A stretch of 64,000 bases of DNA from an uncultured Acetatifactor sp. (GCA_910583845.1 CAJUAB010000010.1:62001-126000); one strand, 5' to 3'. Counted from the first letter of the stretch, positions 1 through 9,121 are shown. Notes: a model not told the origin generated them from the sequence alone. A program made the numbers and translations.

Positions 1-698
1 CTAAAAAGACGGCCTCCCGCATAGCCCTTCATCACTGTGATTCCCACATCCTGACTCTCGCACAGCTTATACAGCTCCGCCCGCTCCGGATCCATGCCTG
101 CCAGCGACGCGTCGTACTGCTCTGCAAAATAATCGTCCAGGTTCTCCGTGGGCGGCATCAGGTCAAAGGCAGGATTCAGCGAGAACAACAGCATCTCGAT
201 CTCTCCGGACAGCGCTGCTTTTCGGGCCACCTTCGGATTGTGGGAGCTTAAGCCTATATGCTTTATTATGCCCTTTTCTTTCAATTCATGTACGTATTCC
301 AGGAATGGCCCGGCCACGATTTCGTCCCACTCCTTCTCCGAATCCACATAATGGATCATGCCCAGATCTATGTAGTCCGTGCCCAGTCTGGAGAGCAGAT
401 CCTCAAAAGCCGCCCTGACCTTGGGGATATCACGGGTACGCACATACTGGCCGTCCTGCCAGGTAGAACCGATGTGCCCCTGGATATACCATTTTTCCCG
501 GCTGCCCTTGATGCATTCCCCGATGGCTGACCGCACATTGGGCTCGGACATCCAGCAGTCCAGAATATTGATTCCCTGTTCCTGACAGGCTTTGAAAATA
601 GCCCGACACTCTTCCAGTTCCATCCGCTCCAGCCACTCCCCGCCAAAGCCGATCTCGCTCACCATCAGATCCGTTTTTCCCAGTCTCCTGTAATGCAT
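1..698 (-). CDS. Aldo/keto reductase family protein, 3' end outside window
   Basis: NAD(P)H-dependent oxidoreductase of the aldo/keto reductase TIM-barrel family. The start ATG at 698 follows AGGAGG by 6 nt, and 232 codons are visible before the window edge. Family signatures are the opening RRLGKTDLMVSEIGFGG, the strand ending in IHYVDSE, and KEKGIIKHIGLSSHNP. Odd point: the second-strand block reads DCWMSEPNVRSAIG, where the usual catalytic Tyr is absent, and the next strand reads YIQGHIG, where a Lys is usual. This suggests the divergent subfamily often annotated as 'predicted oxidoreductase', some members of which carry a C-terminal Fe-S segment; that end is not visible here. Substrate unknown. 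Confidence 0.85.
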   Translation of the reverse strand, partial: MHYRRLGKTDLMVSEIGFGGEWLERMELEECRAIFKACQEQGINILDCWMSEPNVRSAIGECIKGSREKWYIQGHIGSTWQDGQYVRTRDIPKVRAAFEDLLSRLGTDYIDLGMIHYVDSEKEWDEIVAGPFLEYVHELKEKGIIKHIGLSSHNPKVARKAALSGEIEMLLFSLNPAFDLMPPTENLDDYFAEQYDASLAGMDPERAELYKLCESQDVGITVMKGYAGGRLF

Positions 699-812
699 GC
701 CATACCTCCTGTCGGTAATCGGAAGCCTGCGAACCCGTAAGCCCGCTCTTTCCTGATCTCATCGTTATTATACGATGGCGCTCTCCTGCACCCTCGCGGT
801 TTTGCCGCCTGC

Positions 813-3374
813 TTACCTGTGCAGATACTTTGCCAGCAAGCGGGTCAGCACATCCATATCTATGGGCTTGGATGTGTGGTCATTCATACCGCACTCCTTG
901 CATTTCTTAACGTCCTCTGAAAACGCGTCCGCCGTCATGGCGATGATCGGCAGCTCCGCGTCCCGCCGCCCAAGCGCCCGGATCTTCGGAGCCGCCTCGT
1001 ATCCCGACATTACGGGCATACGGATATCCATCAGAATCGCATCGTAGTATCCCGGTTCGGACTTCTCAAACATCTCCACACAGATCTGCCCGTTCTGCGC
1101 CCATTCGATCTCGATCCCGATAGCGGACAACAGTTCATTGGCAATCTCATAATTGATGTCATTGTCCTCCGCCAGCAAAATCCTGACCCCGCTGAAATCC
1201 TTTGCGGGCGTTTTCCGCTTTTCCGCCTTTTCCTGCACAGGATTCATATACTGCGACAATCCGTGATAAAGAGTGGATTTGAACAGGGGTTTTGAGATAA
1301 AACCGCAGATTCCCGCCTCCCTTGCCTCCTCCTCTATGTCGCTCCAGTCATAGGCGGAAATCAGCACAATGGGCATCTCGTCTCCGAATTTACGGTGAAG
1401 CTCTCTGGCGGTCTCTATACCGTTCATACCTTCCATCCGCCAGTCCAGCAGAACGATCTGATAGGCATCCTGCCGGTTGTGATGCTCCGTCACCCTCTCT
1501 ATGGCCGTCTTTCCGTCAACCACCCAGTCGCAGTGAATTGTCAGTTCCTCCAGTTTCTGGGCCGTCTCTCTGCAAAGCTGCTCGTCATCGTCCACCAGAA
1601 GCATGTTCCAGCCGGGAAGAATCATGTCTTCCTCCTTCACATCGGCTTTCTCCAGATCCAGAGTGACATGGAACTCGGTGCCCTTGCCGGTCTCGCTGGC
1701 AACCTCTATGGTTCCGCCCATGGCATCCACAATGTACTTGCTGATGGCCATGCCCAGGCCGGTACCCTCGGTTTTATGTACTCTTGTATTGTCCTCCCTG
1801 GAAAAGGACTCGAACAGTTTCTTCTGGAACTCCGGCGTCATACCCATACCGCTGTCCTTCACCCGGAAATGCACCCGCACATAATCCTCTCCCCGGGGGG
1901 ATTCCTCCTGGTTGAGGTACACATGGATTTCGCCGCCCTCCGGAGTAAACTTATAGGCATTGGACAGAAAATTAATCAGCACCTGATTGAGCCGTACCCC
2001 GTCACAGTACACGTCTTCCGCTATGATATTGGATATAAAGACATCAAACACCTGGTTTTTCGTCTTGATCTGCGGCTGTATAATCGTCACAATACTGTCC
2101 ATCGTCTCCCGGAGGGAAACCAAATCCAGGTTCAGCGTCATCTTACCGCTCTCTATTTTAGACATGTCCAGAATGTCGTTGATCAGCCCCAGCAGATGAC
2201 GGCTCGAAAGGGTGATTTTTTTCAGACAGTTCATCAGCTGCGCCTGGTCATCAATATTGGCTGTGGCGATAGCCGTCATGCCCACAATGGCGTTCATGGG
2301 TGTCCGGATGTCATGGCTCATATTGGACAGAAATTCGCTCTTGGCCTTGTTGGCGCGGATCGCCTCGCTTCTGGCCTCGTCGATCTCCACCATCTGCGCC
2401 TTGGTGACCTTGTAATACATGACAAATACAATGATAAAGATTGCGAACATCAGAACCATTGCTGCCAGAAACGCCCGGAGACTGCTGAAATCCAGTTCCC
2501 GTATGATTGCGTCCAGCGTGTCATAGGGCATGGCCGTAACCAGATACCACTCAGAGTAGGGGAGAGGCACCACATATACATATCTGACTCCCTCGATGGT
2601 GGATATGATAAAGGCGGACAACGTTCTGTTGTCAATGGATTCCTGAATCTTTTCCGCATAGTAGTCGGCACCCTGTTCGTCCGTTTCCAGCACCAGGTTA
2701 CGCAGACGGTCATAATAGTTGTTCAGCACTGCCGAGCCGCTCTTTATGACAAAGTCTCCGTTTCTTCTTATTATATGGGAGTAATTGTCCATACCCGGAT
2801 TGTCCAGGATCAGTGTGCTGTTGACATAATCCACATCAATTCCGGCTACCATGGCGATGCTTTCTTCGCCGCTTTCCATGGCATACGCGCAGGGAACCCC
2901 CAATAACACCAGCGTAGTGTCTGTTCCGGAGACATTCGCCACCGCGATTTTCTTTTCGCCGGCTTTTAACGAATCCATAAAGGGCTCTTCATCCGCTATT
3001 TCCACTTCCCCGCCCAGAATCAGCTGCACATTGCCCGTTTCCGACAGCAGGCCCAAAAAGCGGAAGTCTCTGGCGGCACCGCTTATGGCCATGGTCTCGA
3101 TCAGTTCCTCGCCCTGCACTTCCCCCTGGGGCGGAACGGTTTTCACAATGCTCTCCACCTGCGCCAGCTTGATTTCCACTGTGGTGTCAAAATGCTGGGT
3201 AATCTGTGTGCTCATTCCATCCAGATAGAAATCGTTGATTTCCGTAACCGTGTTCTTGCTGAAATTCATGATATGACGCATCAAAACCACAAATATGCAT
3301 CCGCACAAAATAAACATGACAACAAAACTTATAATCAGGAATCGGTTGGTTCTGTTCCTCATATCGCTTTTCAT
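813..3374 (-). CDS. Hybrid sensor histidine kinase with two receiver domains
   Basis: Membrane sensor kinase of about 853 residues. Order: TM1 (about 11-31), an extracytoplasmic dCache-like domain (about 35-300), TM2 (about 303-325), HisKA with phospho-acceptor His near 352 in SNMSHDIRTPMN, HATPase_c with GTGLGMAISKY, receiver 1 (Asp near 642 in LLDWRMEGMNG) and receiver 2 (Asp near 781 in ILMDIRMPVMSG). No C-terminal HPt or output domain is present, so a separate phosphotransfer partner or protein-interaction output is likely. ATG 3374 is preferred over the GTG four codons upstream because AAAGG lies 5 nt before it. The ligand is unknown. The gene is monocistronic as far as can be seen, facing the aldo/keto reductase. 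Confidence 0.93.
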   Translation of the reverse strand: MKSDMRNRTNRFLIISFVVMFILCGCIFVVLMRHIMNFSKNTVTEINDFYLDGMSTQITQHFDTTVEIKLAQVESIVKTVPPQGEVQGEELIETMAISGAARDFRFLGLLSETGNVQLILGGEVEIADEEPFMDSLKAGEKKIAVANVSGTDTTLVLLGVPCAYAMESGEESIAMVAGIDVDYVNSTLILDNPGMDNYSHIIRRNGDFVIKSGSAVLNNYYDRLRNLVLETDEQGADYYAEKIQESIDNRTLSAFIISTIEGVRYVYVVPLPYSEWYLVTAMPYDTLDAIIRELDFSSLRAFLAAMVLMFAIFIIVFVMYYKVTKAQMVEIDEARSEAIRANKAKSEFLSNMSHDIRTPMNAIVGMTAIATANIDDQAQLMNCLKKITLSSRHLLGLINDILDMSKIESGKMTLNLDLVSLRETMDSIVTIIQPQIKTKNQVFDVFISNIIAEDVYCDGVRLNQVLINFLSNAYKFTPEGGEIHVYLNQEESPRGEDYVRVHFRVKDSGMGMTPEFQKKLFESFSREDNTRVHKTEGTGLGMAISKYIVDAMGGTIEVASETGKGTEFHVTLDLEKADVKEEDMILPGWNMLLVDDDEQLCRETAQKLEELTIHCDWVVDGKTAIERVTEHHNRQDAYQIVLLDWRMEGMNGIETARELHRKFGDEMPIVLISAYDWSDIEEEAREAGICGFISKPLFKSTLYHGLSQYMNPVQEKAEKRKTPAKDFSGVRILLAEDNDINYEIANELLSAIGIEIEWAQNGQICVEMFEKSEPGYYDAILMDIRMPVMSGYEAAPKIRALGRRDAELPIIAMTADAFSEDVKKCKECGMNDHTSKPIDMDVLTRLLAKYLHR

Positions 3375-3673
3375 AACGCCTTTCACCTCATATGTCTCAA
3401 CTTGCCCTCTATTATATTATACATAATTGGAAAAAGCAATGAGTCAAATATTTTTCGGCGCGTGTTTGAAAAATGCTTTCCGTCAGATGTGCGTCACAAT
3501 TTGGGCCAAAGACGGACGCATAATGAGCTGTGTAACCTGAATTTGGCCCAAACAGGTCCGGACAGTTCAAAACCCAAAACGGAAATCCGAATGTATTCTC
3601 TTCTCGGGCGTATGATCAAAAATGCTCGTTTTTCCATGGACGTATCCGAAATATTTTGTTTCAGACAGAGGCC

Positions 3674-3923
3674 GGGGTATATATGAAAAAAAACCTCCCC
3701 GATACCCTGCCCAGAGTCCCTGAGGGCAGGAAAATCGATTTTTTCCCGCAGATCAGGGTATATACAGAAAAATTGTGTGTCAGTACCCCGCTGATCGCGA
3801 AAAAGTGGCTATGGAGCGACAATTTTTTTGTATATACCCTGTTTCACCATACAAACTGGGCAAAAAGGGGAGAATTTGCGAAACGGCGGGGTACTGCGGA
3901 ATAATTATTTTATATATACCCTG
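3674..3923. repeat. Interleaved inverted repeats in a 0.7 kb non-coding stretch
   Basis: The stretch 3375-3998 holds no credible gene. A 23-bp arm at 3754-3776 (GGGTATATACA core) recurs inverted at 3819-3841 with one mismatch. A second pair, CAGTACCCCGC at 3781-3791 and its complement at 3886-3896, is interleaved with it. Further GGGTATATA copies lie at 3674-3683 (direct) and 3913-3923 (inverted). Copies are spaced about 80 bp. Further upstream, TTTGGGCCAAA and its reverse complement occur near 3499 and 3542. The arrangement could be an operator array, a structured RNA or a decayed small mobile element; I cannot decide between these. Confidence 0.6.
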
Positions 3924-3998
3924 CCGGATTTGGACCGCTTCAGCAGGTGCGTGGACAATCAGGCGCAATGTAAAAAGTGCCACGCTCCAGAACACAAA

Positions 3999-4035
3999 AC
4001 AGGACATCCGTAAGAAACCGCTACGGATGTCCTGT
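3999..4035 (-). terminator. Rho-independent terminator after the XRE membrane gene
   Basis: A perfect 14-bp stem (ACAGGACATCCGTA and its complement) with a 9-nt loop, followed on the minus strand by TTTGTGTT. It lies about 30 nt past the stop at 4067. Confidence 0.85.
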
Positions 4036-4066
4036 CAGCCGTGCTGAAAAACGATATTTTGTGCAT

Positions 4067-5110
4067 TTACTTTCCGTCCCGGGCCTGAGTTGCCGCACGG
4101 AAGATGCCCAGAAGTACCACGAACAGCAGGGCGGCCACCGGCCAGATATACCAGCTGGTGTCGAAGCTGTCATTCCGGAAGCTGACTGTCAGGTAGATGG
4201 CGACCACAAGACACCAATAGGCACCGGCCAACGGGCCCATTCTCCTGCGGCGGCGTTTCTCGTCCGCGGAAAACTCTCCCTCCTGCAGCAGCTTCCGATA
4301 ACTGTCCCAGATGCTCCCCGCCCATACCAGCAGAAACACCCCCCCAGACACAATGAACAGCAGTATGCCAACGCAGTACACCTGCCATATCTCCGCCACA
4401 TTCAAGCCTATGGCAATCATAAGCGGCAGCACACTCAGGATACAGATGATCACCCCCAGGGCCATGCTGCGCTGATACGTTTTCGTATACTCCGCCTTCT
4501 GTTTCTCCACTATGCCGCTGACGCCGTACTGCAGACGCACTTCTTCCTTTTCCAGGTATTCATAAGGTTCCAGTCTCATCCCGTTCAGAACAAAAAGAAC
4601 CACTGCCACCGCCACCATCACCAGCAAAATGGAAATCCCCAGTCCCGAGGCCATATTCTCTGAAATATCCACCGGCCCATACTCTGACCAGCCTCCCATC
4701 ACCAGCAGACAGATCGGGGAGAGAATGCAGATCAGCACTCCCGCGGCAATCTGTCCGGCGGTCTGCCGGACTGTGCGCAGGTAAATACCCGCCTCCTCCA
4801 GGGAGATGGAACGCGCGTGCCTGCATCCTCCATCCTCCTGCTCTGGGTCCGATGAAGTTACCCCCTCTATTTTCTCCGGCTCCCGGGCGCCCTCCGATAA
4901 TGCCTGGATGTCGTACTCATCCTTCAATAAAAAATCCGTACTCACATCAAATATATGGCTCATCCCTATAATCTTATCCAGTTCCGGGATGGAAGCCCCT
5001 GACTCCCACTTGGACACGGACTGTCTGGAAATATCCAGCTGATCCGCCAGTTCCTCCTGAGACCACTCTCTCTGTTTCCTTAAATACGCTATTTTTTCTG
5101 CCAGAATCAT
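4067..5110 (-). CDS. XRE-family regulator with a C-terminal membrane domain
   Basis: A 347-residue protein. Residues about 1-60 are an XRE-type helix-turn-helix (LADQLDISRQSVSKWESG) and the C-terminal half has about six hydrophobic segments, so it is probably a DNA-binding protein tethered in the membrane. Such proteins are common in Clostridia next to ABC transporters or proteases and often sense envelope stress; that role is inferred. ATG 5110 has AGGAGG 6 nt upstream. An upstream extension of the frame runs into a palindromic repeat and is rejected. The neighbouring ABC transporter genes (5473-7078) are the likeliest functional partners. Confidence 0.88.
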   Translation of the reverse strand: MILAEKIAYLRKQREWSQEELADQLDISRQSVSKWESGASIPELDKIIGMSHIFDVSTDFLLKDEYDIQALSEGAREPEKIEGVTSSDPEQEDGGCRHARSISLEEAGIYLRTVRQTAGQIAAGVLICILSPICLLVMGGWSEYGPVDISENMASGLGISILLVMVAVAVVLFVLNGMRLEPYEYLEKEEVRLQYGVSGIVEKQKAEYTKTYQRSMALGVIICILSVLPLMIAIGLNVAEIWQVYCVGILLFIVSGGVFLLVWAGSIWDSYRKLLQEGEFSADEKRRRRRMGPLAGAYWCLVVAIYLTVSFRNDSFDTSWYIWPVAALLFVVLLGIFRAATQARDGK

Positions 5111-5128
5111 TGTTGTCCTCCTATTTGA

Positions 5129-5296
5129 ATCGCTGCGCGATGGCGCTGAAGAGCAAAGTCCCTTCGGCGCACCCTCACGAGAGGAACTTCCATTCGACAA
5201 TACACTCATGGAAGTTTCTCTCCTGCGCCTTCGCGACTTTTCTATCGCTGCGCGATGGCTCTAAAGTGCATAGTCCCTTCGGCGCACCCTCACGAG
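5129..5296. repeat. Palindromic dispersed repeat, copy 1 (plus a half copy)
   Basis: ATCGCTGCGCGATGGC starts at 5129. 26 bp later begins an 86-bp imperfect palindrome (5155-5240) whose ends are AAAGTC and GACTTT. A second ATCGCTGCGCGATGGC with the left part of the palindrome follows at 5244-5296. The same layout, again with an 86-bp palindrome, occurs at 53202-53343. The element ends 19 nt before the start codon at 5110. The rest of the gap, 5297-5472, contains TTGACAAC-like sequences near 5411 and 5450 but nothing I can name. Confidence 0.85.
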
Positions 5297-5472
5297 CTGA
5301 TTTTGAGTTATCATGGGAGCATCGCCGCAGCCGCTGATCAGGCAGCCGCCGAAAGCTCATGGACACACACATATATGTCGTTTCGTCCCCTGTATTCTAG
5401 CAATTTTTCCGGTTGACAACCACCAAGCGCGCCGTACATTTCGCTCTTTTTCTGTCAACCCGCGGTTGCAGT

Positions 5473-6198
5473 TTACAAAAATCCGCGTTTATGGCTGATG
5501 ATATCCCTGAACGCCAGGCAGGCCGCACTGTACAGCAACAGGATTCCCCAGAGAAAAAAGGTACTCTTTGGCACATAGCTGTTGCTGTTTCCGTAGACTT
5601 CCCCGACAGCGGATATCGGCGGCAAGAGCCTTACAAGCCATTTTACCACCGCATATTTTTTCAGGGCGGGACTCAGGACCGACATTGCTGTCAGGAGTAT
5701 GGTCAGCAGCAGTGACAGCCTGCGGTCTCTCATAACCCGGGGAGAAAGCAGACTGCCCAGGGCTATTCCCGCCCCGGCACAGCCCCAGAGCAGAAAAAAA
5801 GACTGTGCCAATTCCCCCGGGGCAGTCTCTCCGGAAAACGTGCCCGTCCCCATGACGGTCAGCAGCAGCGGCATTGCCGTTCCCAGCGCCGCAAAGATCA
5901 GCTGCACCGCCAGCAGAAACAAATTCCTTCCTATATAATATGTACTTTTCCGAAGGACCCGCAGGTACAACAACTGTTCTTGTACCGGGTCCTCCCTGTC
6001 CCCGATCGCATGTCCCATCCATACCATGGTGAAAAAAAGCACAAAACAGAGCATCACCACACATGTGACCAACCGGGCCGGCCTGATACTGTAGCAAAAC
6101 CCGCCGTACAGCGCCAGCATCACCAGCGGCATGACATACAAATGTCCCTGCTTCCATATATGGTAACGATATTTTGCCATTGCCAATATGCTCTTCAT
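5473..6198 (-). CDS. ABC transporter permease (ABC-2 like)
   Basis: A 241-residue integral membrane protein with about six hydrophobic segments. It starts at MKSILAMAKYRYHIWKQG, where ATG 6198 follows an AAGGGGCGGGAG purine-rich site. It lies 55 nt downstream of an ABC ATPase gene and is presumably its membrane partner. The substrate cannot be read from the sequence; small two-gene transporters of this type in Clostridia often export peptides or drugs. No family-specific motif was recognised, so the call rests on topology and neighbour. Confidence 0.75.
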   Translation of the reverse strand: MKSILAMAKYRYHIWKQGHLYVMPLVMLALYGGFCYSIRPARLVTCVVMLCFVLFFTMVWMGHAIGDREDPVQEQLLYLRVLRKSTYYIGRNLFLLAVQLIFAALGTAMPLLLTVMGTGTFSGETAPGELAQSFFLLWGCAGAGIALGSLLSPRVMRDRRLSLLLTILLTAMSVLSPALKKYAVVKWLVRLLPPISAVGEVYGNSNSYVPKSTFFLWGILLLYSAACLAFRDIISHKRGFL

Positions 6199-6253
6199 CT
6201 CCCGCCCCTTCCTTTTCCCAAAGGCCTGCTTCCCCACACGCTGATCCGATCTC

Positions 6254-7078
6254 TCAGACTTTGTGCAATCCTCTGAGCCGCCATCCCTGTGCCAGGAGCA
6301 TGCCCAGACAACGGTCACACTCCTCCCTGGGTAAAATGATCTGATATCCGTTCCCATAGGGTTGTATTTTCCCGCCCGCCGTTTCAGCCAGCAACGCCTG
6401 CGCCTGCTGCCGGGCACCGCTCTCCCCCTCCCAGCACAGCAGTATCCGATATGTCTCCCTTGCCGGTTCACGGCAGGGCAGCAGCTGCCCTCCCTCTATG
6501 GTATATGATTTCTCCGTCACCGCCGCTACCAGCTCGGGCTCATGACAGGACATAAACAGAGTGACGCCCCGCCCCCGCAGTTCATTCACCTTCTCCGTAA
6601 ACACCCTCTGCGCCTCCGCGTCCTGCCCCGACAGGGGTTCGTCCAGCAGCAACACATCCGGCGTCACCAGCAGCGCCTGAATGACTCCCACTTTCTGCAA
6701 AGTTCCCTTGGAAAGAGTAGTCATTTTGCTTCGCAGATGTTCCTCCATATGGAATTCCCCGGCCAGCTTCCTGATTTCTTCCGACAGCCGGTCCTGGGGA
6801 AGCCCGTCTATCATACCCATATGCGTCAGATACTGTTTTGCCGTGAGATGGGTCGCCGGGAATCTCTCAGGCACATAGTGGATGACCAGACGCCTGTCAT
6901 GCCGCACTTCTCCCCGGGTAGGCGTCACCAGCCCGGCCAGTACCTTCAACAGGGTACTTTTTCCGCAGCCGTTATGCCCCACGAAAGCCGTGGCGCTGCC
7001 CGCCGCAAAGCTGTGGGTGATATCCCGGAGGACCTGTTTCTCTCCATAATTTTTGCTGATCTGTCGCAAGTGAATCAC
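6254..7078 (-). CDS. ABC transporter ATP-binding protein
   Basis: ATPase subunit of about 274 residues. Walker A is GHNGCGKST, the signature region reads LSKGTLQKVGVIQ (a degenerate ABC signature with K for G), Walker B is VLLLDEPLSGQD, and the switch His lies in SCHEP. It ends with a roughly 70-residue accessory domain. A GTG start at 7078 is preferred because GGGAGG lies 11 nt upstream; an in-frame ATG at 7114 has no binding site. It forms a transport operon with the permease downstream and is transcribed divergently from the MerR regulator, which may control it. Confidence 0.88.
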   Translation of the reverse strand: MIHLRQISKNYGEKQVLRDITHSFAAGSATAFVGHNGCGKSTLLKVLAGLVTPTRGEVRHDRRLVIHYVPERFPATHLTAKQYLTHMGMIDGLPQDRLSEEIRKLAGEFHMEEHLRSKMTTLSKGTLQKVGVIQALLVTPDVLLLDEPLSGQDAEAQRVFTEKVNELRGRGVTLFMSCHEPELVAAVTEKSYTIEGGQLLPCREPARETYRILLCWEGESGARQQAQALLAETAGGKIQPYGNGYQIILPREECDRCLGMLLAQGWRLRGLHKV

Positions 7079-7220
7079 TGCCTGTAACACCTCCCGGGGA
7101 TGGCCGTCCCGCATTTTTATAAATCAACTGTAGGATATCACAGAATTTTTCCTGTGGCAACATGGATCTGTTTTCCCGCAATCCCTTACAAATGAAAAAC
7201 TTACAAAAGAAAAATACTTG

Positions 7221-7251
7221 TTGACTTTGACATTACGTCATAGTTTATAGT
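7221..7251 (+). promoter_or_regulatory. MerR-type promoter with 19-bp spacer and operator dyad
   Basis: The -35 TTGACT (7221-7226) and -10 TATAGT (7246-7251) are separated by 19 bp, the over-long spacer typical of MerR-activated promoters. A dyad ACTTTGAC-attac-GTCATAGT (7224-7244, 7 of 8 pairs) fills the spacer. It points at the MerR gene starting at 7281, implying autoregulation. Confidence 0.8.
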
Positions 7252-7280
7252 ATATTTACACGGAAGGAGGCATGAGCAAT

Positions 7281-8030
7281 ATGATGACCGTTCATGAAGT
7301 AAGCGCGCTGGCGGGAGTGAGTATACGCGCTCTCCACCATTATGACCGGATCGGCCTGCTGCATCCCACAGAGGTCACGGAGGCAGGATACCGGCTGTAT
7401 GACGATACGGCTCTGGAGAAACTGCATTGCATTCTGCTGTTCCGGGAACTGGAATTTCCCCTCCGGGAAATAAAAGATATTCTGGACAGCCCGTCCTTTG
7501 ACCAGGACAGGGCGTTGGAGCAGCAGATCACATTGCTTGAAATGAAAAAGGAGCATCTGGAGAAGCTGATCAGCCTGGCCCGTGAAATTAAAAAGACAGG
7601 AGTGAAAAAAATGGATTTTCAAGTATTCAATACCCAGGAAATGGAAGAATATGCCCGACAGGCCAAAGAATCCTGGGGGCAGACACCGGCCTACCAGGAG
7701 TACGAGCAAAGAGCCGGCGGCAGAAGCCGGGAGGAAGAGCAGCAGATTGGAATGGAGCTGATGCGCATTATAGCGGAGTTTGGCGGAATGAAAGAGGGAG
7801 CCCCGGAAGAGGAGGCCGTACAGGCACAGGTAAGGAAATTGCAGGAATACATTTCCCGGCATTATTACACCTGCTCCGACGAGATTCTGTCCTCCCTGGG
7901 ACAGATGTATGCCGCCGGAGGCCCATTTACGGAAAACATTGACAGGGCGGGCGGAGCAGGCACGGCCGAATTTATCCACCGGGCCATCGAGGCCTGCTGC
8001 CGGAAATCATCCGAAACCGCGGCAGAATAA
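7281..8030 (+). CDS. MerR-family regulator with TipAS-like ligand domain
   Basis: A 249-residue transcriptional regulator. The N-terminal MerR HTH (residues 1-70) reads TVHEVSALAGVSIRALHHYDRIGLL, followed by a coiled-coil dimerisation helix (about 75-115) and a C-terminal TipAS-like antibiotic-binding domain (about 125-240). Relatives (TipAL, Mta, SkgA) activate their own gene and drug transporters after ligand binding. AGGAGG at 7265-7270 sits 10 nt before ATG 7281; the ATG at 7272 is too close. The divergent ABC transporter is a plausible second target, which is inference. Confidence 0.92.
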   Translation: MMTVHEVSALAGVSIRALHHYDRIGLLHPTEVTEAGYRLYDDTALEKLHCILLFRELEFPLREIKDILDSPSFDQDRALEQQITLLEMKKEHLEKLISLAREIKKTGVKKMDFQVFNTQEMEEYARQAKESWGQTPAYQEYEQRAGGRSREEEQQIGMELMRIIAEFGGMKEGAPEEEAVQAQVRKLQEYISRHYYTCSDEILSSLGQMYAAGGPFTENIDRAGGAGTAEFIHRAIEACCRKSSETAAE

Positions 8031-8041
8031 AATGTGAACCA

Positions 8042-8076
8042 TGGGCCGGAATCGGGATTTCCCGGGTTTCGGCCCA
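8042..8076. terminator. Hairpin between convergent genes
   Basis: An imperfect inverted repeat with TGGGCCG and CGGCCCA ends and a G/C-rich interior lies 11 nt after the MerR stop and before the convergent CPBP gene stop. There is no long T-run, so termination is likely but weak. Confidence 0.5.
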
Positions 8077-8101
8077 CGAATTTCATATGCCTGCCGGACG
8101 C

Positions 8102-9067
8102 TTAGTTCTCCGCATATCGCTGCTGTTTTGTCATCAGCAGAACCAAAGTCCCCACTACCAGCACTATCGTCACCGCCAGGCCGCCTTCCAGCCCGAAATC
8201 ACCGCCGTTGATCAGTTCCCGTCCCGCCACCATCTCCGAGGACAGCACGGAGCAGCCGGTCTGCATACCGCTGACACGAATGCCATAAACATTGCCCTGG
8301 GCCAGGTTCCAGATGGAATGCAGAGCGCCAACTCCCCAGATATTGCCCCGCTTCACAAAGTATATGGAGGCGAACACGCCAAATAGCACCAGATTCGCAA
8401 AGGCCAGCACGGTTATGCCGTTGTTGAGCAGATGCAGGGCCGCAAAGAGTACCGCGTTGGCAATGATCCCTGCCGCCAGCGGATACCGCCTGCTCACAGA
8501 GACCAGAAAATACCCCCTGCACAGCACCTCCTCCGCCATTCCCTGCACCATATAGCCCAGAAGAAACAGGATAAATATGCCGACGGAAAAGCTGGGAGAC
8601 AGGCCCTTTAGTCTGAGGGCTCCCGTCGCCGCGCAGATCAGCACCGCCGCTGTAAAGATTCCGAAACCGATCCCCAGCCCCACCGCGTATTCCTTCCACA
8701 TTCCCGGCTTCTGAAATCCCACTGTGGTCACTTTCCGCTTCTGAATCAGCTTACAGAACAGCAATGTCACCAGAATAATCCCCACATTGGAAAAAAGCAT
8801 GGACAGGGTCATGGCATCGGACTGCGCCAGCGCGTTGGCCGCCTCCGCGGCACCTGCCATGTCACCGCTCAAAGCCGCGTTTATATAATTCGGATCAGTA
8901 AACATCAGTACAAGCTGTATCGGCATCAGCACGATCGTTTCCGCTATGGTACACACCACCAATACGGCGATGAATACCAGAATCTCCAGCGCGATATGCA
9001 TCCCTCTGCTCTTCTCCGCAGCTTCCGCCACCATCCTGGGCTTTTTCAGCTCCAACAATTTTGTCAT
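8102..9067 (-). CDS. CPBP-family intramembrane metalloprotease
   Basis: About 321 residues, multi-spanning membrane protein of the CPBP/Abi (CAAX-protease-like) family. Motif 1 EEVLCRGYF, motif 2 FAALHLLNNG and motif 3 GALHSIWNLAQG supply the Glu and His residues that bind catalytic zinc in relatives. An additional N-terminal TM segment lies at about 25-50. ATG 9067 is preferred because GAGGGAG and AGGAGG lie upstream; the ATG eight codons earlier overlaps that site. Bacterial members act in bacteriocin immunity or membrane-protein processing, but the substrate here is unknown. Confidence 0.9.
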   Translation of the reverse strand: MTKLLELKKPRMVAEAAEKSRGMHIALEILVFIAVLVVCTIAETIVLMPIQLVLMFTDPNYINAALSGDMAGAAEAANALAQSDAMTLSMLFSNVGIILVTLLFCKLIQKRKVTTVGFQKPGMWKEYAVGLGIGFGIFTAAVLICAATGALRLKGLSPSFSVGIFILFLLGYMVQGMAEEVLCRGYFLVSVSRRYPLAAGIIANAVLFAALHLLNNGITVLAFANLVLFGVFASIYFVKRGNIWGVGALHSIWNLAQGNVYGIRVSGMQTGCSVLSSEMVAGRELINGGDFGLEGGLAVTIVLVVGTLVLLMTKQQRYAEN

Positions 9068-9121
9068 CTCCCTCTCATCCTCCTGTCCCATTCAAAAATC
9101 GGTCAAAACCACCTGATATCC

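Noticed and set aside
1395..2906. 503-codon open frame on the plus strand
   Set aside because: It is antisense to the hybrid histidine kinase, has a composition unlike real proteins (His/Arg/Gln rich) and no ribosome-binding site.
3656..4047. Small genes on either strand in the repeat-rich gap
   Set aside because: Frames cross the inverted repeats, lack ribosome-binding sites and have no coding character.
5405..5460. Further operator of the peptide regulon (TTGACAAC near 5412)
   Set aside because: Only eight bases match; the CTTTGG part, the 3-bp spacing and the -35/-10 pair are missing.
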